From Phaseolus vulgaris (taxonomy: Eukaryota; Streptophyta; Magnoliopsida; Fabales; Fabaceae), in the NCBI RefSeq assembly GCF_000499845.2, contig NC_023750.2:31322369-31386368 (forward strand): a stretch of 64,000 nt of DNA, written 5' to 3'. The notes under the pieces are model-generated. The model was not told where the DNA came from and made no database searches. It was given only the letters and a program-made list of their open reading frames with translations. Numbering within the stretch: position 1 is the stretch's first letter; the number at the start of each line of letters is the position of its first letter. Positions 1 through 10,305 of this stretch are shown in pieces. The translations under genes were made by a program, and so were the position numbers.

Positions 1-875
1 TCTTTTTGTAATTTCTTTGGTTGAAGGTGCTTAGAGGGAAACATTAGAAACCTCTTTTGTTATAGCATCTTGTAGGATTTAATTAGGAGCTTTAGGAGGG
101 GAGGTGCGTTAGTAGATAGGTGTAGGAGTAGAATAGGAGGTGCCAAAGTGAAGGAAGAGGTCACACCTTCCTCATGCCTTGTAATTGGCACCGGTTCTAG
201 AACATGTTTAGGAGGGAAATTTGAATTTGTGTAGCTTGCATTTCAGCACCTTAGGCTATAAATAGAGGTGCTCCCTTTGTAAAATTCAGATTGGAATTGA
301 GAGTAAAGAAACTATACTCAAATTTTGAGTGATCATTGGAGAGCTTTTGAGCCTTCTTCTCTAGTATTATCTTGAAGGATCCATGGTGTCCTCAAGTGGC
401 GGCAGCACACTCATCTAGGAGCAACCATCATTCTAGTGGCGTGATCATTCAACCATACATCCATCTTCATGAGCATTCTCTTCTCCTTCCTTTCTTCTTT
501 TGTTATTTCCTTGTCTTAGCTTGTTTCCTTGTTGTTTTTGGTTCGGTATTTTCAGATTTTAATTGTGTTGCTTCGGTTCCTTTGTGTTTCTTGTTGTTCT
601 TCATCTTTCTTCTTCATTTTCCAGCTTTTGGTTCGGTACATCTTATTTTCCAGCATTCTATTTCAGTTTGCTTAGCTTTTGTTCCTTTTTGTTCGGTTCA
701 ATTTGACTATAATTGGAACTTCCATATGAGTTTGTGTTTTGGCACTAGTTTTGGTGAGTTCTTGTTCATAGAACCTTGAACCAATTCTATGATAAAGTGC
801 CTATCTCATAACCAACTCAAGATGATTCCTAAGAATGTCAAGAATCATTCTAATTGTGCTAGTGGAATCACATCA
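1..875 (+). repeat. Gy1 5' LTR (3'-terminal part; start lies outside window)
   Basis: This segment repeats at 4053-4631 plus 24083-24253. It ends in CA at 875, directly before the primer binding site. Comparison with the 3' LTR, which begins TGATGG at 3898, shows that about 155 bases of this LTR lie upstream of the window, giving a full LTR of about 1.03 kb. A TATA box (TATAAATAG) is at 257-265 and marks the likely U3/R boundary region. An ATG-led 135-codon frame at 372-779 lies in R/U5. It has no recognisable domain and looks incidental. Confidence 0.92.
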
Positions 876-877
876 TG

Positions 878-889
878 TGGTATCAAGAG
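878..889 (+). other. Gy1 primer binding site
   Basis: TGGTATCAAGAG starts two bases after the LTR terminal CA. It resembles the complement of the 3' end of plant initiator methionine tRNA (TGGTATCAGAG) with one extra A, as expected for a minus-strand DNA primer site. Confidence 0.8.
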
Positions 890-1936
890 TTTAGGTGTGT
901 TCTTGTTTAATTGTTGAGTTGTGTAGCACTTTATTTCAAGAGCTCTTTTAATTTCTTGCAATTTAAGTTTCTGTTTTAGGCTTATTTTGAGTTTGCTTGC
1001 TGTTTTAATTCTTTTGCCTATCATATGTTTGAGTATTTTCCTTTTTGAATCTTTACAAGTTTTGTCTTAGTCTTGTTTTTCCATAATTGTCATCACTTCT
1101 AGTAGTACTTTTGTTGATTTTATTGTTTCTTGCTTTGGTGTCATATAATTTTCTGAATTGATATTGATCCTTTGTGCATTTTCTGTTTTAGTTTGAGTTC
1201 ATGCTTGTATTCTAGACCTATACAAGCTCCTATACATCATTTTCCATTATGTCTTTGCTAGTTCATAATTATGTTTTTCATTCCTATTAGGATTCCTCTG
1301 TTTCTGAAAACGTGCTTACTGTTTTTCCTTATTGCAATTGTTTTACTCACTGGAAAATTCTAAAATTCTGGATTTGTGATATTCAAAGTGTTAGAAAAAG
1401 TAGAAAAAAGAATTACTCAAAAATTCAAAGTACACAAAAAATGATAAATAAAATAAAAAAAGTGTACAATTCTGCCGAAAAGAATACGGTAATCTGGCAG
1501 CGATTTTGAAAAATTTATCTCAATTAATTGGCTTACTGTTTTTAATTGATTCCAGTGCCATTATTGAGTTAACATCTTGAAGTTTCTGTGGTTTAAATTT
1601 CATAATCCAGTTCGCTCTACATCATTCCAGTTAAATCAGTGAATATCAAGCACAGTTTGCATAAAAAAAATAAAATTTCTAGTAGCTAAATTTTTTGTTT
1701 TCTTCATCTACTCTAGTGCTTTTCCTTGAGTATTCTTTTGTGTGCCTACTTTCTCATTGAGTTCTTTATTTTTCTTGATTGTCTTTCATTCCTTACTCTT
1801 TGAGTTTGTCTTACATATAGTTTTCCTTTTGCAATTACCTCTCTTTGCTTATACCTTTTCTTGTTTGTCTTTATTGTTTCATTGGTTTTGTGGTGGTTGC
1901 TTTTGAGATTGGTGTGCTTGCTTTGACATCTTTCAT
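890..1936 (+). other. Gy1 untranslated leader, no gag
   Basis: T-rich, stop-rich DNA lies between the primer site and the pol remnant. It has no convincing coding frame. A full element would carry gag, protease and most of reverse transcriptase between this leader and position 1980; here they are deleted. Short stretches near 1430-1610 align by eye with the leader of Gy2 near 37260-37420, so the two elements are related. The 65-codon frame at 1312-1509 is low-complexity and is not called. Confidence 0.7.
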
Positions 1937-4087
1937 TTGAGGATTCCAAGACCTCAAGATCAGATTGGTGCAAGGACATTATTTCTTTGGTGCAAAGGGG
2001 TCCATGTGGACAAAACAAAGGTGATGGCCATTCAAAATTGGCCTACACCGAAATCTTTGAATGAGGTCCGAAGTTTTCATGGACTTGCTTCTTTCTATAG
2101 AAGATTTGTCCCAAACTTTGGTACCATTGCCGCACCACTCAATGACATAGTGAAAAAGGATGTGGTCTTTCAATGGGGAGAAGCACAACAAAATGCTTTT
2201 GACACTTTGAAAGAAAAATTGACTAATGCTCCCATCTTGGCCCTTCCTAATTTCACTAAGACATTTGAGATTGAGTGTGATGCTTCAAGCATAGGTATTG
2301 GGGCTGTTCTCCTTCAAGAGGGCCACCCCATAGCCTATTTTAGTGAGAAATTAAAGGGAAGTCATCTCAATTATTCCACCTATGATAAGGAATTATATGC
2401 ACTTGTTAGGGCTTTGTTTACTTGGCAACACTATCTTTTTCCCAAAGAGTTTGTGATACATAGTGATCATGAATCTCTTAAATATTTGAAAAGCCAAAAC
2501 AAACTTAACATGAGGCATGCTAAGTGGGTGGAATTCATTGAGCAATTTCCTTATGTGATCAAACACAAGCAAGGCAAAGTAAATATTGTGGCAGATGCTC
2601 TTTCTAGAAGATACACTTTGCTAAATCTTTTAAGCTCTCAATATCTTGGTTTTGATCACATTAAGGAACTTTATCATGATGACTTTGATTTTTCTCTCAT
2701 CTATCAAGAGTGTCTTAAGGGAGGATAGAAAGACTTTTTTATACAAGATGGCTTTCTTTTTAAAGGAAAACGTCTTTGTGTTCCTCAATGCTCTATTAGA
2801 TTATCTCTTGTTAGAGAAGCTCATGAGGGGGGTTTAATGGGACATTTTGGGGTTGCTAAAACTTTGGATGTGTTGCATGAGCATTTCTTTTGGCCTCATA
2901 TGCATAAACATGTTCATAGTTTGTGTGATAAATGCATAGCTTGCCGCAAAGCTAAGTCTAAAATGCATCCCCATGGTCTATATACTCCTCTTCCTATCCC
3001 TTCAATGCCTTGGGTAGATATATCTATGGATTTCATCTTAGGCTTACCCAAGACATCAAAGGGAAAGGACTCCATTTTTGTGATAGTGGATCGTTTTTCA
3101 AAGATGGCTCACTTTATTCCTTGCCACAAAGTGGATGATTCATGCCACATTGCAAACCTCTTCTTCCAAGATGTGGTTCGCTTGCATGGGATTCCTAGGT
3201 CTATAGTGTCCGATAGAGATCCCAAGTTCTTGAGTCACTTTTGGAAGACCTTGTGGGGCAAGCTTGGGACTAAGCTTTTATTTTCTACCACTTGCCACCC
3301 ACAAACTGGTGGTCAAACCGAGGTGGTGAATAGAACTTTGGGACAACTATTGAGATGTTTTATTTCGGGGAATCCTAGAGTGTGGGAGAATTTACTACCC
3401 CATGTTGAGTTTTCATATAATCGTGTAGTAAATTCTACCACCTCACATTCTCCTTTTGAGGTTGTCTATGGGTTTAACCCCCTAACACCTCTTGATCTTC
3501 TTCTTATTCCCCTTCTTGAAGATGTCTTGTGCAAAGATGGGGATGAAAAGGCTTCTTTTGTGAAAACCTTGCATAAAGACATCAAGAAGAGAATTGAGAA
3601 GAAGGTTGGCAAGTATGCTTAACTTGCCAATAAAAGGAGAAAAGCATTGTTGTTTGATGAGGACGATTGGGTTTGGCTTCACTTGAGGAAGGATCGCTTT
3701 CCTACTCAAAGGAAGTCCAAACTAATGCCTCGAGGGGATGGACCTTACCAAATCCTCAAGAGGATTAATGACAATGCTTATGAGTTAGACATGCCTGATA
3801 CATTCTTAGGTAGTCATACTTTTAATGTCAGCGATCTAACTCCTTTTTCTGTAGGTCTCCAGAATTCGTGGTCGAATTCTCTCCAACTCGGGGAGTATGA
3901 TGGAGATCAAGCTCAAGTGGACATGGAGGCCAATCAACAAGATCAAGAAGAGGTAGAGGCACAAATAGAGGACGCCCATGGAGGTCAAAGCCCACCTCAA
4001 AGGCTTACAAGAAGCATGTTCAAAGCTTTAGGAGCTAAGGGACAATTATTTTCTCTTTTTGTAATTTCTTTGGTTGAAGGTGCTTAG
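1937..4087 (+). pseudogene. Gy1 pol remnant: RT thumb, RNase H, integrase
   Basis: One reading frame runs through the segment with two in-frame stops (TAG at 2726-2728, TAA at 3620-3622). The first recognisable residues are the end of reverse transcriptase (GVHVDKTKV onward, from about 1994). The palm with its YxDD motif is missing. RNase H follows with CDAS, YDKEL, HSDHESL and ADALSRR motifs (about 2270-2620). Integrase starts with an HHCC zinc finger (CDKCIACR near 2920-2945), then the catalytic core: D in WVDISMDF, D in VSDRDPKF, E in [12 protein letters not shown] (about 3010-3330). The C-terminal domain ends in a FNVSDLTPF motif near 3825. The frame runs on into the 3' LTR, which is usual in this group. 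It encodes DNA integration and RNA-strand degradation functions but cannot make an active polyprotein. Confidence 0.9.
3889..3897 (+). other. Gy1 polypurine tract
   Basis: The purine-rich CGGGGAGTA lies immediately before the TGATGG that opens the 3' LTR, the expected position of the plus-strand DNA primer. Confidence 0.7.
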
Positions 4088-4631
4088 AGGGAAACATTAG
4101 AAACCTCTTTTGTTATAGCATCTTGTAGGATTTAATTAGGAGCTTTAGGAGGGGGGTGCGTTAGTAGATAGGTGTAGGAGTAGAATAGGAGGTGCCAAAG
4201 TGAAGGAAGAGGTCACACCTTCCTCATGCCTTGTAATTGGCACCGGTTCTAGAACAAGTTTAGGAGGGAAATTTGAATTTGTGTAGCTTGCATTTCAGCA
4301 CCTTAGGCTATAAATAGAGGTGCTCCCTTTGTAAAATTCAGATTGGAATTGAGAGTAAAGAAACTATACTCAAATTTTGAGTGATCATTGGAGAGCTTTT
4401 GAGCCTTCTTCTCTAGTATTATCTTGAAGGATCCATGGTGTCCTCAAGTGGCGGCAGCACACTCATCTAGGAGCAACCATCCTTCTAGTGGCGTGATCAT
4501 TCAACCATACATCCATCTTCATGAGCATTCTCTTCTCCTTCCTTTCTTCTTTTGTTATTTCCTTGTCTTAGCTTGTTTCCTTGTTGTTTTTGGTTCGGTA
4601 TTTTCAGATTTTAATTGTGTTGCTTCGGTTT
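3898..4631 (+). repeat. Gy1 3' LTR, first part (interrupted by PalA)
   Basis: It starts TGATGG, like the Gy2-family LTRs at 35945 and (inverted) 57947. From 4053 it is nearly identical to 1-578. The TATA box is at 4309-4316. The match to the 5' LTR stops at 4630/4631 where PalA begins. The LTR resumes at 24083 at the equivalent of 5' LTR base 705, so about 126 bases are missing across the insertion. Confidence 0.92.
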
Positions 4632-5423
4632 TGATCCTGCCTGTTGACCGGAGCGCTGGAGAATGCCTCGTCAAAGGATCGACGTGCGCGCCGCTTCTCA
4701 CCTCTGTTCCTCCTCTGGATCTATCTCAAGAACCTGCAAAGAAACGATACGGCGCCGCTGCGGCCGATCGCACTCCGACGCTCAAGTCAGTGACGGTATC
4801 ACCAAATACTAAGAACTGGAACCGTGCAAATCTCTCTCACAAACAGCTCTGTCACTCGCAAGCGTAAAGTGTATGAACTGAACGTGCGTACCTTAGAAAA
4901 TCTGTTAGGAACTCTTATATACCTGGTTGTTTTCTCTCTCCTGGCAGTTACAGACTTGGACACGTGGCTCGTTTCCAACTGTACACGTGCCATCATCTGG
5001 AGGCTCCCTGACTTGGCGCTGCTTCTACTCTCATTTTGGCTAAGTTACCTATGCATGGTACTGCCCAGTGCATAGCTAACTCAGGAGTGCGATCTCTACT
5101 GAAACTGGCGAGGTAGGGCCTTCATACACCTTCCCTGTGGTCTCGCCGGCCGCCTTCATAATCTGCTTCTCCTTTATCTTCGGCGATGTGCTTGTTCTGG
5201 CGATCTCCGACTGCCTGGTCGCCTGAGTCTGCATCTGGCGACTTCATCCCCAACCTGGCGATCGCCTATTTTGGTAAGCTGGAGATCGGAACACGCTAAC
5301 TTAACTATCAGCGACTACACGTGCCTCCCGACTTCCTTCCCAACTGTCAACCTGGCGCCTTGTCAACACGCCTATACTGTAGCAGGATGCCACGTCACCG
5401 CACCCGACTACCAGGGCGGTACA
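4632..5423 (-). repeat. PalA left-arm 3' LTR
   Basis: Read on the minus strand it starts TGTACCGCC at 5423 and ends GGATCA at 4632 (792 bases). It is very similar to the LTRs at 37423-38220 and 62712-63507. A TATA box (TATATAAGAG, minus strand) covers 4912-4921, and a G-box-like GCCACGTGT covers 4960-4968 upstream of it. Confidence 0.93.
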
Positions 5424-5438
5424 CAAGCCCCCCAGTCT
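5424..5438 (-). other. PalA left-arm polypurine tract
   Basis: On the minus strand AGACTGGGGGGCTTG abuts the LTR start. The same tract precedes the LTRs at 23152, 37423-38220 and, slightly altered, 52529. It identifies this LTR as a 3' LTR. Confidence 0.88.
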
Positions 5439-6021
5439 TAAGCGAAGACTTGTCTAGCGAAAAGACTGAAAAAGCCTTCGTTAACACCGGTCTACGTGGC
5501 ATGGGCGCAGAATTCCAAGCGATAGTACTTTCTGCTGCTCTGACGCTCCACCAAACCCTTCGCGCATCGTTCGACACGTGGCTCTCATCAACGGCTATCT
5601 TCATCTGCCGTTAGCGCTTCCCAAAACCGTTTCGAAAAACCCTTAAACCCCTTACGCTCCTACTGTTCCATCACTTTCTTCACACTTGCATACGCTCTCA
5701 TTTCCTTCTGCGAAAGCTCTCGACGTTCCTCGACGCTCTAGATCACCACCTCCCTTCAACATTCTCCCGATCATCGAAAGGTAACTACTTTCCTTCATCT
5801 GCTGGGTTTTCTTGCATTTTCACCGATTTGCATCATCCTGTAACTGTCTGGTGCATACGCTGTGGGCTGTTTTTCCATTTCTCCTTCTGCGTAACTTAGG
5901 GCTTTGTCGATCGTCGCAACGAACTCACATTCGTTCGTCTTTCACCTTCCTTTCATGATCGAGTCAGCCTTTGTAACCCTCCTGATTATTTTTTCTTCCT
6001 TCTTCGTTTGCAGTTGCTATC
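5439..6021 (+). promoter_or_regulatory. Promoter and 5' UTR of left-arm accessory gene
   Basis: This stretch is conserved with 38236-38815 and with the inverted 22553-23135. A G-box ACACGTGGC lies at 5574-5582. A GT-AG intron is inferred in the 5' UTR from 5781 (CGAAAG|GTAACT) to 6013 (TTTGCAG), 233 bases, eight bases before the ATG. No clear TATA box was seen. Known Grande accessory genes have their own promoter; a promoter here is inference. Confidence 0.6.
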
Positions 6022-8698
6022 ATGACTCGCACGAAGATCACCCCAAACCCCCCTCCATCAGCGTGAAACCCTCCTTCACAAGCACACGACTCAACGCAAG
6101 TTCGTGGTGCTCCCTCTTCGCAGGCTGTGAGGCCTGCGTCTTCTCAAACCGCTCTGGCCCAGGCGACTCCACCAAACGCTGGAGGAGCCCCCATCCCACT
6201 GCCAGACTTCAAGACGTTATACCCATGGGCTAACTCAACCCTCTTAAAGGAAACGTCATCGGTGAACACCGCGGGAGCGGTTCTGCGATTGACCAATGGG
6301 GACGAGGCCCACCAATCGTTCCACAAGGAGCACGATGAGAGAATGATGGTGCTGCCTTGCCCCGCCACTCTGCCAGTGTGCGCCGATGATAAAGTGAGCG
6401 CCGACGGGCCCTTCTGCTTCGCCTACACCACTTTTTTCAAGAAGGTCAAACTCAGGTTCCCTCTCACTCGATTTGAGAGGGAACTCTTAACCGAGCTCAA
6501 TATCGCTGTTGCCCAGCTTCACCCCAACAGCTGGGCGTTTGTCCGAGCTTTCGAGATAACGTGCGCCCACCTGGGGTTGCCCGCGTCAGTGGACGTGTTT
6601 TTATTCTTGTTCGAGGCCAAACACCCAAGAGATCGCCTGTGGGTCAGCCTGAATGCCATTGCTGGGAGGTCCATTTTCACCATCTTCCAGCAGTCGTACA
6701 AGGATTGGAAGGGGAAGTTCATTCAGGTTCGCGCAAATGACAAAGACACTTCCCTTCTCGACGGTTTCCCCTTGTACTGGGTGGACAAGGGGAAAAAGGA
6801 GTCCAAGAGCTGCTTCAGGAGGCCCAGAAGTCCTGATAGCATGGGAGCTTTGGACAGAGACCTTTGTCTCTTCTGGAAGAGGGTGGCAGATGCCCACATA
6901 ACATTCTTGATCCCCACCTTGATTTCCTTCGAGTTCTTTGAGGACCAGTTGGAATTCCAAATAGGTTAGGACGCTACATCTTTGTCTTGACATTGCTTCT
7001 GATATTGTTTCTGGGCGTCTTGTGCGACACACACAAGACTTTGGTTTTATCTTTTCTGCATATGCCTGCTTTTGCTGTCTCATTGTCTTGTACACTTACC
7101 CCTTTCTCCTTTGAGCTAACTTATGCACTTTCATTTCATGCAGACACCATGTTGGGTAAGAACATGCTCGCCGACTTAAAGGCGCTCGCCCGCAACCACG
7201 GGTTGGCGACCGGCTCCCAGACGGTTCCCAACTCGGCGGTCGAGAAGGCTATCATCCAGGGGCGATCACCGCCTAAGGCGCCCACCCAACGAAAGAAACT
7301 GGTCCTTAAGAGGCCAAAGCGGAAAGCCCCCCAAGTTGTCCAAGAGGATGAGGAAGAGGACGACGAGGTCACAGAGGATGGCCTTGTCACGAAAAGGAAG
7401 AGGGTGGCACCATCTTCTCCACCTGCCCCGCCCCCTCTTCCAGCTTCAACACCACCATCAACACCCGCTCCTCCTCCCTCATCACCAGCACCACAAGTTC
7501 CTTCACCACCAGTCCAAGCAGTTCCATTGGCCACTGCGCCACCTGCAACTGAGGCCCCAGAGCCAAATTTCTTGGAGGACCCCCGAGCGCCTCCACACCA
7601 CATATATCAGCAGGAGGGGGCCCTCCTTTCAACACTTCAGCTGCAGGAATCGTTCCAATCGGGGATGAGGTCGCTCACACCTCTCCAATCCTAATCACCG
7701 AGTCCCCGATTGCGTCGCCACGCCAGGAAACAAACACTGAAAATGTTGCTAAGGAAGGTGGCGACGAGAACCCTCAACAAGCCCCCCTGGCGCCTCTCCA
7801 AGCCGCGAACCTTTCCCTCGAGGTCACAAGGATGTGGGAACCTCTGACCGCCAAACTCAAAACCATAGCAGAGGATATCCCATCGATCATAACGAGGGCT
7901 GTGGATAGCTCCACCAGGCGGCTCCAAGACGATGTCTACCACCTCAAGACCGAAAACAGCACAATGAAGGTTGAGGTAGAGAAAGTGGCATTCAGCCTGA
8001 CGCTCGCGGAAATGGAACATTCCCGAGTAGAGGATGCCCTAAGCACCGAGCTTAGGCTTGCGCGCAAGGAAGCTGCTGACCTTCGCCGCAAAGTCCATGA
8101 ACTTGCCCAAGAAAAAGTTGAACTTGAAAGCAGAATCGTGCCTCTGCGCACCAAGGCGAGCGACCTGGAGGCTCACATTCAAGCTAATGCCGATAAGGTA
8201 CAAAAATTGGAGCAAAGGTCAATCGACCGCGAGAAGCTGCTTGGGCAAGTAGAAAAAGCAAGGGATGACGCCATGGCTGATCTCACCGAGGCGAACAAGG
8301 AAAAAGAGAAGATGGCTGCCGAGTTGACCCAAGCTCGAACAGAATCCAAGAAGGTTACTGACGACCTTCTCCATGCTCACGAGACTAACAAACAACTCCA
8401 AAAACAGATTGAAGAGCAGGGGCAGCAGAACAAGGAGCTCAAGAAACAAGCTGAAGAGCTGGGACAGCAGAACGAGGAGCTCAAGAAACAGGTTGAAGAG
8501 CTTCAAGGACAATTTGAAGAACTTAAGCTAAATTATGCTCAGATTCTGACTGCTGGATTCGAAGCCGCTCGGGAGCAATTCGCATGCCTATTCCCTGATC
8601 TCGACCTCAGCATGGTGTCATTAAACAATGAAGTAGTAGATGTAAAGGTCGTTCCCGCCGAAGGCTCAACCAATTCCACCCCATCTGCTTCTTTATAA
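6022..8698 (+). pseudogene. Antisense accessory gene, PalA left copy (broken)
   Basis: Exon 1 is 6022-6964, an intron spans 6965-7143 (GT-AG, phase 1, 179 bases), and exon 2 starts at 7144. Exon 1 encodes a globular domain resembling Pfam 'putative gypsy type transposon' (motifs FKTLYPW, LTRFERELL, QLHPNSWAFVRAF, LYWVDKG). Exon 2 encodes a basic KRPKRKAP patch, an acidic run, a proline-rich segment and a long coiled coil ending near SMVSLNNEVVD. Three lesions separate it from the intact TatC copy: codon 15 CGA to TGA at 6064-6066, loss of one C in the run at 7580-7584 (frameshift), and loss of the normal stop, which adds about ten codons. It lies antisense to the pol of its own arm. The product's role is unknown; a nuclear or gag-interacting role is guesswork. 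Confidence 0.85.
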
Positions 8699-9264
8699 AT
8701 TCACCTGTATTTACCTTGTAAAAACTCTTGCACATGTGTTTTGAACAGTTACTCATTTCAATAGCGAGACTTGGATATTTCTTCTGACTTCTTTTGAGCG
8801 CTTTTACTTTCTTTGTATGTTTAACTTTGCTGCGTTCAACTTAGCGTTTTGGCAAACACGACCTTTGGCGTAACTGCTTCGAGCCGATTCAAACTTAAGC
8901 AATAATCGCTTTAAACAACTTGTACCCCTGAGGCACTAACCTGATCATAAGAAAAGTTCCAAGCAACGAACTGTGACTCAATCATCAGTTCAAACAACGT
9001 CCCACTTGACCCGCTTTACCAAACAAGTCTTTCAACCTTCTCACCGTCGTTTGAACTTTTCCCGATCGCCAAAACCTCTTGGTAACACCAGCTTTTTCCA
9101 GCCTCATGCTTTGGAAGTCATTTCTTTATCTGAGGCAGAAATGCCCTTTGGGATCTTCCTTTACCTCCCTGAACTTCAGAGCTAGAGACTGGCTGGCTAG
9201 GCGTTCTCTTCGAACCTACCTTAGCCACCTTTCAAGCTTCTTCCACCCTCTTCGCCATACCTGA
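8699..9264 (+). other. 3' flank of left-arm accessory gene
   Basis: Non-coding sequence, conserved with 41421-42005, follows the accessory stop. It probably contains the 3' UTR (TTTATAAAT and TTGTAAAA near 8690-8722). I see no other gene; the frame at 8973-9185 is not conserved in the TatC copy. Confidence 0.55.
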
Positions 9265-10070
9265 ACTCGTTCAAGACGAGAAGGATTTTATCTTGCCTAT
9301 ACTCGCACACAAGCGAGAAGGTCTTTAACTCGCCTGAACTCGCTCATCGGCGAGAAGGACTTTTACTCGCCTGAACTCGCTCATCGGCGAGAAGGACTTT
9401 AAACGGCCTTAACTCGCTCGACGGCGAGAAGGACTTTGTGTGGTGCCTCAACTTGCCCAGGGTGTACATCTCCCCCCCCCTGGATGCACTGAGGACCTTT
9501 TCTTTCTCACGCCTGCACTCGCTCGACGGTGAGGAGGTCTCTGATGGGCCTTAGCTCGCACAACGGCGATAAGGACTTTATCCGGTGCCTCAACTTGCCC
9601 AGGGCGTACATCTCCTCCCCCCTGGATGCACTGAGGACCTTTCTCGCCTGCGCCCGCACGACGGCGAGGAGGTCTTTAACTTGCCTCCACGTTGCCCCGG
9701 GAGTTACATCTTCTCGCTCCCAGAAACACGGAGGACTTTTCCCCTTTCTCGCCTGCACTCGCTCGACGGCGAGGAGGTCTTTCATCTGGTGCCTCCGATC
9801 GCTGATAAACGATGAGGACTTAGAAACTTAACTGGTGCCTCTAATCGCCGAAAAACGATGAGGACTTTAAAAAACTTAACCGGTGCCTCTAATCGCCAAA
9901 AAACGATGAGGACTTTAAAAAACTTTACTGGTGCCTCTAATCGCCAAAAAACGATGAGGACTTTAAAAACTTAACTGGTGCCTCTAATCGCCGAAAAACG
10001 ATGAGGACTTTAAAAACTTACCTGGTGCCTCTAATCGCCGAAAAACGATGAGGGCTTTAAAAACTTAGAA
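9265..10070. repeat. Tandem array between convergent pol and accessory genes (PalA left)
   Basis: Three repeat types occur in order. About 40-base units contain ACTCGCTC..CGGCGAGAAGGACTT (9290-9440). Larger units of 100-200 bases start GTGCCTCAACTTGCCCAGG (9440-9790). Six units of 46-48 bases contain AAACGATGAGGACTT and CTGGTGCCTCTAATCG (9790-10070). The array sits exactly between the 3' ends of the plus-strand accessory gene and the minus-strand pol. Confidence 0.9.
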
Positions 10071-10305
10071 AACACGCGACATATCTTTTCGTGCCTTAAA
10101 TCATGTACGAATGACAAGGTCTTTCTTCGAAACTTTCGGAAATAACACATATGCAATCTGGAAACACCTTATACTTCGAAAACTCTTCTTTTATTGGGTG
10201 GCCTCATTAAAAACCCTCCTTAGGAAAAAAAGAGTGCCCCCTTGAAACTATTTTAACAGAGACATTGTAATGTAATATTTGTGTTTGTCTTTACTTACAA
10301 AGCTC
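10071..10305 (-). other. Conserved post-pol segment (PalA left)
   Basis: Just downstream of the pol stop on the minus strand is a block (10194-10246) with GGGGGCACTCTTTTT followed by GGAGGGTTTTTAATGAGGCC. It recurs at 18400-18455 and 42858-42916, with a weaker form after TatB pol at 30706-30760. Conservation suggests an RNA-level role such as 3'-end formation, but this is inference. Confidence 0.55.

Larger units (their letters stand above)
1..4631 (+). mobile_element. Gy1: Ty3/gypsy LTR retrotransposon, internally deleted (left portion)
   Basis: The order is 5' LTR (cut by the window edge), a TGGTATCA-type primer site, an untranslated leader, a pol remnant, a polypurine tract and a 3' LTR. 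The 3' LTR is interrupted at 4631 by PalA and resumes at 24083-24253. Gag, protease and the catalytic part of reverse transcriptase are absent, so the element could only have moved with proteins supplied in trans. By eye the two LTRs differ at about six positions over about 750 comparable bases, so insertion was recent. RNase H and integrase motifs in the remnant establish Ty3/gypsy. The exact lineage within non-Tat gypsy elements was not resolved. Confidence 0.9.

Noticed and set aside
372..779. 135-codon frame in the Gy1 5' LTR
   Set aside because: Low-complexity, hydrophobic and T-rich, located in R/U5, with no domain; in the 3' LTR it is cut by PalA.
7136..7603. Glycine-rich minus-strand frame
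   Set aside because: It is the complement of the proline-rich part of accessory exon 2.
9790..10070. CRISPR-like regular repeats
   Set aside because: Units are contiguous tandem copies without unique spacers, inside a plant retrotransposon.
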